This document shows, in pieces, positions 22,801 to 30,669 of a DNA stretch of 64,000 nt. A program made the translations under genes and the position numbers. Within the stretch, counting starts at the first letter, position 1; every line of letters begins with the position of its first letter. The stretch comes from Pararge aegeria. Taxonomy: Eukaryota > Arthropoda > Insecta > Lepidoptera > Nymphalidae. The notes beneath the pieces were generated by a model, which saw nothing but the letters and a program-made list of their open reading frames with translations, was not told where the DNA came from and did not search any database. The stretch covers positions 17,546,001-17,610,000 of the forward strand of contig NC_053183.1 of the NCBI RefSeq assembly GCF_905163445.1. The letters are read 5' to 3'.

Positions 22801-22902
22801 AGCATTCTTCGGTTTAATCCTTTGCAGAACCACGTATGTTATACCAGCACAACCGAGGGCCACGGCTGAAGTAACACTTATTTTTAACTTGGACATATTC
22901 AT
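13861..22902 (-). CDS. EXD2: EXD2, 3'-5' exonuclease domain-containing protein 2 (ten coding exons)
   Basis: Exons on the minus strand are 22902-22721, 21955-21799, 21369-21169, 20085-19838, 19688-19530, 17792-17590, 17087-16922, 15863-15702, 14874-14710 and 13930-13861. They total 1713 nt, 570 residues and TAA, all in frame. A hydrophobic segment near residues 8-27 (ISVTSAVALGCAGITYVVLQ) fits the mitochondrial outer-membrane anchor of EXD2. The DEDDy exonuclease motifs are FDCEW (D72, E74), KDDARYL (D130/D131) and YAAAD (Y198, D202). The C-terminal half carries RLRFEPAGR, CVVCG (359-363), SYIRKNVVPREYRKYFP, SHDVVLLCASCH (391-402) and LWREHFLKSMQP, as in vertebrate EXD2. EXD2 acts in DNA end resection and in mitochondrial RNA and translation. 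The donor of exon 8 is GTTAGT and of exon 7 GTGCGT; both were chosen because they restore alignment length. A TTTTAG acceptor 9 bases before the ATG suggests a non-coding first exon. Confidence 0.92.
14142..14210. repeat. Hairpin in EXD2 intron 9
   Basis: Positions 14142-14173 and 14180-14210 form arms of about 31 bases, with one substitution and a one-base length difference, around a short TTCATT-like loop. The left arm begins AATAATTAATGATATTGATG. It may be a remnant foldback element. Confidence 0.7.
14340..14660. repeat. Middle-repetitive element with 'gctgtgttccggtct' core
   Basis: It contains 'tttctgccgctaagcagcat', 'gctgtgttccggtctgaag', 'ccttgcatgccctgcg' and 'catcaggtgggctatctgct'. 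The same order of motifs occurs near 47170-47570, 48480-48850 and 55410-55570. It is non-coding in all copies. It lies in EXD2 intron 9. Confidence 0.6.
15042..15374 (+). mobile_element. Helitron-like non-autonomous element
   Basis: It starts 'tctatactaatattatcaag' and ends 'ccgctag' followed by T, preceded by 'gcggacgaagtcaccgggg'. A TC start, a CTAG-type end, no inverted repeats and insertion before T fit lepidopteran Helitron derivatives. It lies in EXD2 intron 8. Confidence 0.6.
16131..16290 (+). repeat. LINE 3' end with (GAATTT)n tail
   Basis: The best copy of the family runs 'gttggaaaagagcaactgct', 'cttcttctcggtagaatctg', 'ccgaaccggtggtagagtca' and 'aggcctacttgaaataaatg', then GAATTT repeats at 16264-16287. 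The short tandem tail suggests target-primed retrotransposition. It lies in EXD2 intron 7. Confidence 0.7.
17251..17395 (-). mobile_element. Metulj-like SINE, truncated
   Basis: 'aaatatactacgacaataca', 'gcgtagcttgtgttatgggt' and 'actaagatgactgat' are the family tail in inverse orientation. The tRNA-like head is missing. It lies in EXD2 intron 6. Confidence 0.65.
18069..18902. mobile_element. Element with 41-bp terminal inverted repeats
   Basis: The left terminus, 18069-18109, begins CTATAGTCGTAAAAAT. The right terminus, 18862-18902, is its complement with one mismatch in 41. The 834-bp unit has no ORF of note and sits in EXD2 intron 5. TA occurs just inside each end, which would fit a TA-duplicating (Tc1/mariner-like) element, but the superfamily is not established. 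Confidence 0.7.
19268..19287. repeat. (GT)n microsatellite
   Basis: A short run of GT dinucleotides lies just before the perfect palindrome at 19295, in EXD2 intron 5. Confidence 0.8.
19295..19362. repeat. Perfect 68-bp palindrome with no loop
   Basis: The centre lies between 19328 and 19329 (TTC|GAA). The left arm begins ATTTATACTTTCTTTAATCC and the right arm is its exact complement for 34 bases. It lies in EXD2 intron 5, next to a GT repeat. Confidence 0.9.
22080..22262. mobile_element. Partial miniature element of the 'GGCTAGCA/GGGCAGGAG' family
   Basis: It contains 'aagcatggcaaggagacaat', 'aataaccaaataatatatta', 'gtaataataaacaagggtaa' and 'acactttagcaggttgaca'. The middle is shortened relative to 26755. 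It is in EXD2 intron 1. A (GAA)n run precedes it at 22027-22040. Confidence 0.6.
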
Positions 22903-24114
22903 CTTTTGTGACTAAAACAAAAGCTTTCTTTACTTTTAAATACTTATTAAATAATAAAATAAGTAATTATTTTAACGTACGTAACGTACGTACGGTTGTT
23001 CCAAGTTTTACAGCTCTAGGTTATAGAGGCTTTACAAAGTTTCACGCACTGGGCTTGTAACATACAAAAAATGCTTTTATTTACAATCAAAAGAAAACAG
23101 AACTATTTTAACAAAAGTAAGACTCCTATTCAACTAAGCCGTTTTTATCCTTGTATTCTTGCATTAGTTGCATATTATACCAAACTTTAGGTAAACAATC
23201 ATCTATCAATGAAGTATTGACATTGACACCTGTTATTTTCAGTTTTTCACTCTGGGGTTTCTCTATCAGCTGTTTCCCTGTATACAACGATCAGATACAA
23301 AGCCAATAGTTGTATAGGCCGTGCCATATAATATATCTAGAAATGTTGGACAGTTATGGTTATGAAACTATGGACAGCATAAAAAGATAAAATAATTATG
23401 AAAGTTCTTCGAAGTTTAGGTTTTTTTTTTAGTTTAAGTTATTTTAAAAGATTTCTCTTGCGTCAAATACAATAAAAATACAATAGACAAGATACGAGTA
23501 ATATCAATGCAAGAAAAAAAATATATTAAAAAATAATCAATTACTTTATACAATACTGAGTCGCACTTAAATTCTTAAGCAATTTGTTTGTGACTTACTT
23601 TATTACTATTATAAAGATTCTTTTGATTTTTTATACTGAATAAGCTCCAAAAGTACGATTTATCTCGTAGTTAGTAGCTTTTGTGTTCATAAATTTTTAT
23701 GAGAACGTTCCCTTGCTGACTCCAGTTAGCATTGCTTAACCAGCCCAATCGATTATTTTTTGCTGCTGCTACTGCCACACATCTCTCAAATAAATTGTTC
23801 TTACAGGATACTTTTATATAGGAAATCACAACTTTAATTATCACTAAATTCTCTGCAAAAATTTATACTATACCTCCGATATAATACTACTCTTTAAACT
23901 CAAATTATCTTTGCTTAGCAATGCTATAATTCTTTAATCTGCGGTACTGTCAGTCAAGTCACTGTCGAACTGTCAATGAATCCAAGACAAAAATACGTAA
24001 AATTATGCCATTGTGATTGATTAAGGAGATACCTAGGTTTATAAAAAACATGGTGAATTGTTTACTCAATAATATCTTGGTGTGACAAAAGTAAATTATT
24101 AATAGAAGTGGGCC
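22903..24114. promoter_or_regulatory. Divergent EXD2/DDX23 intergenic region
   Basis: EXD2 (minus) and DDX23 (plus) are transcribed away from each other, with 1.2 kb between their start codons. A strong TTTTAG acceptor just upstream of the EXD2 ATG implies a 5'-UTR intron reaching into this region. The EXD2 transcription start could therefore be near 23.9 kb, close to that of DDX23. A palindromic ACGTACG cluster lies at 22975-22994. No core promoter motif was identified. Confidence 0.45.
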
Positions 24115-26568
24115 ATGGCAGGTGGAGATAGGAGTACGGAACGTCGGAGATCGCGCTCACGTGAACGCCGCGATAGAGAAGTGCATAGGGAAAAGGCAAA
24201 ACGACGCGATCGATCCAGGAGCCCTAGGAAAGAACGAGAGAGGTCTCGTAGTCCAGCAAGAAAAGATGGAGACCAACGTCCGCGTAGTCCGAGGAAAGAT
24301 AGAGAACGTTCAAAAAGCCCTCGAAAAGATCGCGGACGCTCAAGAAGCCCCAAGGGACAAGGTAGGAATAGGGACCGCTACTCCGATGATAGAGATAGAG
24401 CCAGAAGTAAACGAGAGGACGATAAACCTGATGATGAAGATAATATCGAAGATGAGCAACCAAAACCAGTCAAACGAGAACCTTTGTCTTTGGAAGAGTT
24501 ACTCGCTAAGAAAAAGGCTGAGGAGGAAGCTCGAAGTAAACCTGTGTTTTTAACTAAAGAACAGAGAGCAGCACTTGCATTAGAAAGGCGTAGGGAACAA
24601 GTAGAAGCAATGAGAGCAAACATTGACAAACCTGTGGTCACTACTATTGATTTGACTGGGCCATCTAAGAGAGAAGAAGAACGTAAACACAGGGAGGAAA
24701 GAGACAGAGAAAGGGAACAAGAGCGTCAAAGAGAAAGAGAAAAGGAGAGAGAGAGAAAATATGAAGAAAGGAAAGCTGATCGCAATAAAGATGATAAAAA
24801 GGAAAAAAATGATGAAAACAATAAGACCAAGGACAAAGAAAGGGAAGAGGAAGCCATAAAAGCCCGTTATCTTGGCATTGTTAAGAAGAAGCGAAGAGTT
24901 AGAAGACTGAATGATAGAAAGTTTGTCTTTGACTGGGATGCCTCAGAAGATACATCAAATGATTACAATCAATTGTATAAGGAAAGGCATCAAGTGCAAT
25001 TCTTTGGACGAGGTCACATTGCTGGTATTGATATTAAATCCCAGAAAAAAGACTACTGCAAGTTCTATGGAAATTTGTTGGAGAAAAGGCGGACAGAACT
25101 AGAGAAAGAACAGGAGAAACTGCGCTTGAAAAAAGTGAAGAAGAAGGAGGACAAACAAAAGTGGGATGATAGACACTGGTCAGAAAAAGAACACGATGAA
25201 ATGACTGAACGAGACTGGAGAATCTTCAGAGAAGATTACAACATAACAATTAAGGGTGGTAAGATACCAAACCCCACACGCTCATGGAAGGAAGCCAACT
25301 TCCATAATGATATAATGGAAATTATAAACAAAGTGGGCTATAAAACTCCAACACCTATCCAACGGCAAGCTATCCCCATTGGTTTACAAAATCGTGATAT
25401 AATTGGTGTTGCAGAAACTGGTTCTGGTAAAACTCTAGCTTTTCTTATACCTCTGTTGACGTGGATTCAATCATTACCAAAAAGTGAACGCATGGAAGAT
25501 GCAGATCAAGGTCCCTATGCTATAATCTTAGCTCCAACCAGAGAATTGGCTCAACAGATAGAAGAGGAAACAAATAAATTTGGTATTCCATTAGGTATCA
25601 CTTCTGTTGTAGTTGTAGGAGGACTTTCAAGGGAAGACCAAGGATTCAAACTGAGACTTGGATGTGAGATAGTTATTGCCACACCCGGTCGTCTTATTGA
25701 TGTTTTGGAAAACAGATATTTGGTCTTGAACCGATGCACGTATGTTGTACTTGATGAAGCAGATCGTATGATAGACATGGGTTTTGAACCTGATGTGCAG
25801 AAGATTCTGGAATACATGCCAGTTTCTAATATAAAACCAGATACTGATGCAGCTGAAGATGCATCTGTGCTACTTGCAAACTATAATACTAAGAAAAAGT
25901 ACAGACAAACTGTGATGTTCACAGCTACTATGCCACCGGCTGTTGAAAGGTTGGCTCGTAGCTATTTACGTAGACCAGCTATTGTATACATTGGATCTGT
26001 TGGTAAACCAGTGGACAGGACAGAACAAGTGGTGTACCTTATTGGAGAGAATGAAAAACGTAAGCGTCTCACAGAAATATTGCAACGCAATGTTGAACCA
26101 CCAATCATTATTTTCGTTAACCAAAAGAAGGGCGCTGATGTTCTTGCCAAAGGTCTGGAGAAACTTGGTTTCAATGCTTGTACATTGCATGGTGGCAAAG
26201 GTCAAGAACAGAGAGACTTTGCGTTGGCTTCTCTTAAGAATGGATCTAAGGATATACTGGTGGCAACAGACGTTGCTGGTCGTGGTATCGACATTAAAGA
26301 TGTCAGTATGGTCATCAACTACGACATGGCTAAATCTATCGAGGACTACACCCATCGTATCGGTCGTACCGGTCGTGCAGGCAAGACTGGTAAGGCTGTA
26401 TCATTTGTCACTAAAGAAGATTCAGCCATATACTATGATCTTAAACAAGTTCTGCTAGCAAGCTCTGTATCGACATGCCCACCTGAGCTTATGAACCATC
26501 CAGAGGCTCAACATAAACCTGGTACAGTTGTTACAAAGAAAAGAAGGGAGGAAATGATTTTTGCATAA
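24115..26568 (+). CDS. DDX23: DDX23 / Prp28, U5 snRNP DEAD-box RNA helicase (single exon)
   Basis: An uninterrupted 817-codon ORF in a good start context (GCCATGG). Residues 1 to about 120 are an RS-rich domain with repeated RSRSP/RDRE motifs. About 190-250 is a highly charged RE/KE region. A conserved U5-binding segment follows (KFVFDWDASEDT, QFFGRGHIAGID). The helicase core has a Q motif (TPTPIQRQA), Walker A AETGSGKT (433-440), PTRELAQQ, DEAD (547-550), TAT in place of SAT (603-605), TPGR, DVAGRGID and HRIGRTGR (747-754). It ends KKRREEMIFA, nearly the same as the vertebrate end. Prp28 displaces U1 from the 5' splice site so that U6 can pair during B-complex formation. Total length and all motifs match human DDX23 (820 residues). 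The absence of introns is notable beside the intron-rich neighbours. Confidence 0.97.
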   Translation: MAGGDRSTERRRSRSRERRDREVHREKAKRRDRSRSPRKERERSRSPARKDGDQRPRSPRKDRERSKSPRKDRGRSRSPKGQGRNRDRYSDDRDRARSKREDDKPDDEDNIEDEQPKPVKREPLSLEELLAKKKAEEEARSKPVFLTKEQRAALALERRREQVEAMRANIDKPVVTTIDLTGPSKREEERKHREERDREREQERQREREKERERKYEERKADRNKDDKKEKNDENNKTKDKEREEEAIKARYLGIVKKKRRVRRLNDRKFVFDWDASEDTSNDYNQLYKERHQVQFFGRGHIAGIDIKSQKKDYCKFYGNLLEKRRTELEKEQEKLRLKKVKKKEDKQKWDDRHWSEKEHDEMTERDWRIFREDYNITIKGGKIPNPTRSWKEANFHNDIMEIINKVGYKTPTPIQRQAIPIGLQNRDIIGVAETGSGKTLAFLIPLLTWIQSLPKSERMEDADQGPYAIILAPTRELAQQIEEETNKFGIPLGITSVVVVGGLSREDQGFKLRLGCEIVIATPGRLIDVLENRYLVLNRCTYVVLDEADRMIDMGFEPDVQKILEYMPVSNIKPDTDAAEDASVLLANYNTKKKYRQTVMFTATMPPAVERLARSYLRRPAIVYIGSVGKPVDRTEQVVYLIGENEKRKRLTEILQRNVEPPIIIFVNQKKGADVLAKGLEKLGFNACTLHGGKGQEQRDFALASLKNGSKDILVATDVAGRGIDIKDVSMVINYDMAKSIEDYTHRIGRTGRAGKTGKAVSFVTKEDSAIYYDLKQVLLASSVSTCPPELMNHPEAQHKPGTVVTKKRREEMIFA

Positions 26569-26751
26569 CAATATTCTAGATATTGGATTGTTAAGCTGAT
26601 GGAACATCTTACAAAACAATCCATACACACTGTGGTACAAATGTCATTGTAACTCAAATTTAAAATGGGCTCATTGAGCAGGTGGAGAGGTTGGTCTCAT
26701 GTTTTACAGAACACATTTGCTGTGTACAACTTGTGACTTATGTATTATCAG

Positions 26752-26973
26752 CAGGGCTAGCACAGGCAGGAGTTAAAAATTATATCCCCTGACAAGGTGA
26801 TAAAATTAACTTGTCCACCATCTAAAGCACGGAAACATGGAATAGGAGAAGTTTGCCCCCTTTTATTATTACACGTAATATATGATGTGAAGGTTGATAA
26901 AGCTGTGGGAGAAGATACATTCTTATCTTTTCCACTGGGATATAATTGTCTCTTGCCCATGCTAGCCGTGCAA
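26752..26973. mobile_element. Full-length miniature element in the DDX23 3' region
   Basis: It starts 'gcagggctagcacaggcagg' and ends with its complement-like partner 'cttgcccatgctagccgtgc'. It includes the family core 'ggaaacatggaataggagaa' and 'gttgataaagctgtgggaga'. It begins about 184 bases after the DDX23 stop with no AATAAA in between, so it is probably part of the DDX23 3' UTR. Confidence 0.7.
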
Positions 26974-26977
26974 CTAA

Positions 26978-26983
26978 AATAAA
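26978..26983 (+). terminator. Candidate polyadenylation signal for DDX23
   Basis: AATAAA directly follows the miniature element, 410 bases after the stop. It is the first canonical signal downstream of DDX23. A second lies near 27048. Confidence 0.5.
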
Positions 26984-27374
26984 TACTAAAACGTCTACTT
27001 CAACATTTTTATTTTAATATTATAGAATAAGTTACACTGCAGTTACAATAAATAATGATTCTAAAAAACATTTTCCATTTTTATTTCTTGTTTAGTTTTC
27101 CTTTCAGAGCTGAAACAATTACAACCATGTTAATTAATTAATAGTTTCGTCTGTAATAGTATAGTGGCCTTTGAACATCCACTCGACTCAAATTAAAACG
27201 AGAAAAATTAAATGCGAGTTCATGTCATGTGGCTGAAAAATGTTGTTGAAATACGCGCGTGGCACTTATAAAACATTTCAATGTTTTAACAATACGGCGT
27301 GTGATGGGCATAGCGTATACCTGGGCAAAGTGCTGTCACGGATTGATATTGCATATTATTTGTACGAATTCTCG

Positions 27375-27578
27375 TACATAAGCAGTGGCGTGCATCTCTA
27401 TGCATATGATATAAAATGAAGAAAATCCCGTACGATTGATAAAAAACTTAAGGATAGGCATTGTAAGAGTTATAAAAAGCCTTCCCTTAAGGATTTGTAA
27501 CTCGTACTGGAGATTTTGTTCATTTTATATCATCTGCATACCCTGTGCTTACCTTCTATGCACGCCACTGCACGTAAG
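27375..27578. mobile_element. hAT-like miniature element, second copy
   Basis: The body is 27383-27570 (188 bp) with CAGTGGCGTGCA at the left and TGCACGCCACTG at the right. The flanks TACATAAG and CACGTAAG match at 6 of 8 positions, consistent with an aged 8-bp target duplication. It is longer than the copies at 2984 and 48582. Confidence 0.75.
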
Positions 27579-27611
27579 CAAATCGTCCAGAACATATGCA
27601 GCACATAGGTT

Positions 27612-28345
27612 AGACGACCTCCCTGGCGCAACGGTGAGCGCTGTGAATTTCCGGGTTCGATTCCCGGCAGGAGCAATATGGGAACTCATAATTTCTGATT
27701 TTTCTGTGGTCTGGTCTGGTGGGAGGCTTTGTCTGTGGCTAGTTACCACCCTACCGACACAGACATGTCGCTAAGCGATTTAGTGTTCCGGTGCGATGTC
27801 GCGTATATGGAGGGTAGAGGTAAGGAGAGTCATCTGTGTATATGAAAAAGTGTCGTCAAAATGTATTAAATTAGGATGGCGCCACATTTGCATCAGGGTA
27901 ACTCTTAAAAGAAGCGCCAAATATAAATATTGTTAGAGTAGGCTTGAAAAATAAACAAGGAAGTATGGAGATACAAGGAAGTGAGGTTATATTTACCACA
28001 ATATTTTGTACAACGTAAGTTATTGAAATTCTCAATAATTAACTACTTTAGTCGATAATGACATAAAATTTTTTAACTCGGCATACTTCAATTCATCTAC
28101 GATTGCTACATTCATACCATACCCTGTGCATCCACCAGCGCCATTGTGGAGGATTTTTGAACTGTTATATAGCGCAACAACTGGACACTTTTTCAACTTT
28201 TCTCCCATATAAGATGACTCTCCTTACCTCTACCCTCCATAGTCGCGTAGAAACCGACTCATGACTACCATATTCCCTAGCAGGTTAGCCCGCTTCCAGC
28301 TTAGACAGCATCATCACTGGTGAGATTGCAGTCAAGGGTAGAAGA
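27612..28345 (+). mobile_element. tRNA-derived SINE (second family) interrupted by a DNA element
   Basis: The tRNA-like head is clear: 'ctggcgcaacggtgagcgct' (A-box-like) and 'gggttcgattcccggcagg' (B-box). The body has 'gtggctagttaccaccctac' and 'cagacatgtcgctaagcga' up to 27805. After the inserted element it resumes at 28250 with 'gaaaccgactcatgactacc', 'aggttagcccgcttcc' and 'catcatcactggtgagattg'. Other copies are at 2112, 11775, 45652, 54698 and 59635. Confidence 0.8.
27798..28249. mobile_element. 436-bp DNA element with 30-bp inverted repeats and 8-bp duplication
   Basis: The body is 27806-28241. The left terminus TATGGAGGGTAGAGGTAAGG (continuing to 27835) is exactly complementary to 28212-28241, 30 of 30 bases. 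The 8-mer GTCGCGTA is found at 27798-27805 and 28242-28249, and the interrupted SINE is restored when one copy and the element are removed. An 8-bp duplication fits the hAT or P groups, but the TATGG terminus is atypical for hAT. There is no ORF. Confidence 0.88.
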
Positions 28346-30669
28346 ATAAAATAAAAAGTGTAAATCGTGTACAGCTTCCAAAATTTCTTAGAGCGGAGCG
28401 TATTAAACTGGATGCATAGATTTTTGACACCACGGCGCGATGGTTAATAAACTGGCAAAACTTAAAACGCGATTTTCTGACATGACTCGTCGGTCATCCC
28501 TGACTAGTTTCGCGGCAGCGGTCAGGCGACCCTGACCCTGCGTCTGAATAGACAACCTAATTTATATTGGGTATAACGTATACTAACCTCATCAGTAATT
28601 TTTACTATCTTCTTCATATAAGTAACCTGAAAACAAATATAACTTTACTTAGTTAATTGTAAATTAGATTGTCTTATAGTATAAACACAATAAAGTGTTT
28701 TTATTATAAACATTACCTAGGTATAAAAACATGCTTGCGTCAATCGTACATTAGTAGGTAAAGTATGGAAGGGAAGTGAATATCAAGAAAAAGAATATTA
28801 AAATAAGCCAATTACTTTGGGTTACATTTCGTTATTCAAATTTTTTATTAATTAAAATAATACTATTATAATGCTTGCGCGTGCAGACGACCCTGTGAAA
28901 CTCTTCAGGCTGTTTGAGTGATGAACATAAATGTTTTTCAGTGTCTGGGTGTTTATCTGTCTATTATAAGTATTTATGTGTATTATATTCATTAAAAAAA
29001 TCATCAGCAATCTTAGTACCCATAACAGTTGGTGATGTGTGTATTGTCATAGTAGTTAAATTTATTTTTTTATTCTAAAAATTACCAACCGATCATCTGA
29101 GTATGAAACTAACAATTATATATCGACAGTTTTCTAGTAAATATTGTGTAGATCGTTATCTCTAAAAGGGATTGTGAGTGTCAAAGCGCAGCCAAAATTT
29201 TTTTATTAATAAAATCGTAAGAACTATACCGCAGCGGAAGACTACAGCCGCGTAATAATAATAACAATAAATTTTATTTCATCAACAATTACATTCATAT
29301 GTTAATCATTACACTGAGATCTCCTCTTTAAAGCATATAATATACTCGTACCAGGAGGTAAAGTGAGTGCGAAATATCGCCCAGATGCGCTGCAGACTGT
29401 AGTGCAGTTAAATCCAAACGGTTCAAGCTTTGCTCAAATAATGCTAGCAGGCGCGAGCGAGAACAACTTCATGTGTAAGCGAGAAAGAGGTTAGGATAGG
29501 ACTTCTACATCTGCAGGGCTAGCACGGGCTAGAGACAAAAATCATATCGATTTATATCACCTGACAAGGGATATAATTAACGTGCCCACCTTCTAAAGCA
29601 TCGGAAAAGGGAATATATAATAAGACAAGCTGACCCCGCGAATTTCATTTCGCTTTAATATTATGTACATCACAATGCCTTTGTAAAGTACAATACGTAC
29701 TGCTCATCTTACTCCGGATTAATGTAGCTCTCTTTAGGCCACATCAACCGTTCTACCTTTATAGACAAACTGACGTGCGCTGTCAGTTGTGTTTTGTTAC
29801 TAACGGCAAGATTATTCTTTACATTTTTAAAATATTGTTTTATCGATATATATTATTATTATCCTATTCCGGAGTAATAGAAATCCAACAAATAAAAAAT
29901 AATGAAAATCGGTCCATCCGTTCTCAAGTTATAAATAGTGTAACTAACACGACTTTGTTTTATATATATAGATAAAAGACCGACACGTGCTTAGTACCTA
30001 TGCTAGGCGATGCGTACCTTATAAAGTTACACAGTCACATGATTTTAATTTTTAATTTGATGTTATGGCTGCATCTGATTTATTTCAGTAAACACTATGG
30101 CAGTGGTTTACTCAAAAACTAGTAAATTTTCGGTTTCACAGATAGATCTTAGAGACAGTACATCTACCTCTAAAGCCCGTGAAGTATTATATCGGTTTTT
30201 ATTTACACGTTGTATAGAGTGCTGCCAAGAATATTGCATGCTTTATGGGTAAAGTCCCTACGCCACTCATTATGTGAGAGAATGGCGAGCTTGCATTTGT
30301 CCGGTCAGATTTAGGTACTGAAAATGTTCTTATTAGTTTTTAATTCGAAAAATAGATTTTGACATTTGACCATGGCAAAGGCCGCCCTCGTCTGACACCA
30401 TTGCCCAATTGACTCCGTCGGTTGCTACTCTGGTCCATAAAGTCATATTTGTATGGCGCTTTAGGAACGTATAAAGAAGTTTATGGAACGCCACTTAAAG
30501 GTTATATGTAGAAGGTGAGTACGGAAGCGAGAGTGCCATGACATTCCAGCTAATTCAAACGTGATATAAACACAAAAGTGTTCAAGCAACAAGCACAGAA
30601 CACAAAACACAAAAACGAAGCATCCCAAACCAAGCTGATCAACCATGCATGATACATTCAAAATTATAC
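28346..30669. other. Intergenic region between DDX23 and MIC26/27, repeats only
   Basis: No exon is recognised. It holds a truncated Metulj-like SINE on + (28917-29075, 'cagtgtctgggtgtttatct') and a partial miniature element (29515-29620, 'gggctagcacgggctagaga'). It also holds a copy of the inverted-repeat family described at 44869 (29971-30214). The MIC26/27 3' UTR must start at 30669 and run leftward, but no clear signal is seen close to the stop. Confidence 0.45.
29971..30214. mobile_element. Truncated member of the four-copy inverted-repeat family
   Basis: It shares 'gataaaagaccgacac', 'actatggcagtggtttactc', 'ttcggtttcacagat' and the terminus 'atttacacgttgtata' with copies at 44869, 52644 and 55606. 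The left part present in two of the others is missing here. Confidence 0.65.

Noticed and set aside
24122..24553. 143-codon frame overlapping the DDX23 start, and several antisense frames within DDX23
   Set aside because: They arise from the biased codons of the RS-rich region. The in-frame 817-codon protein is clearly the real product.
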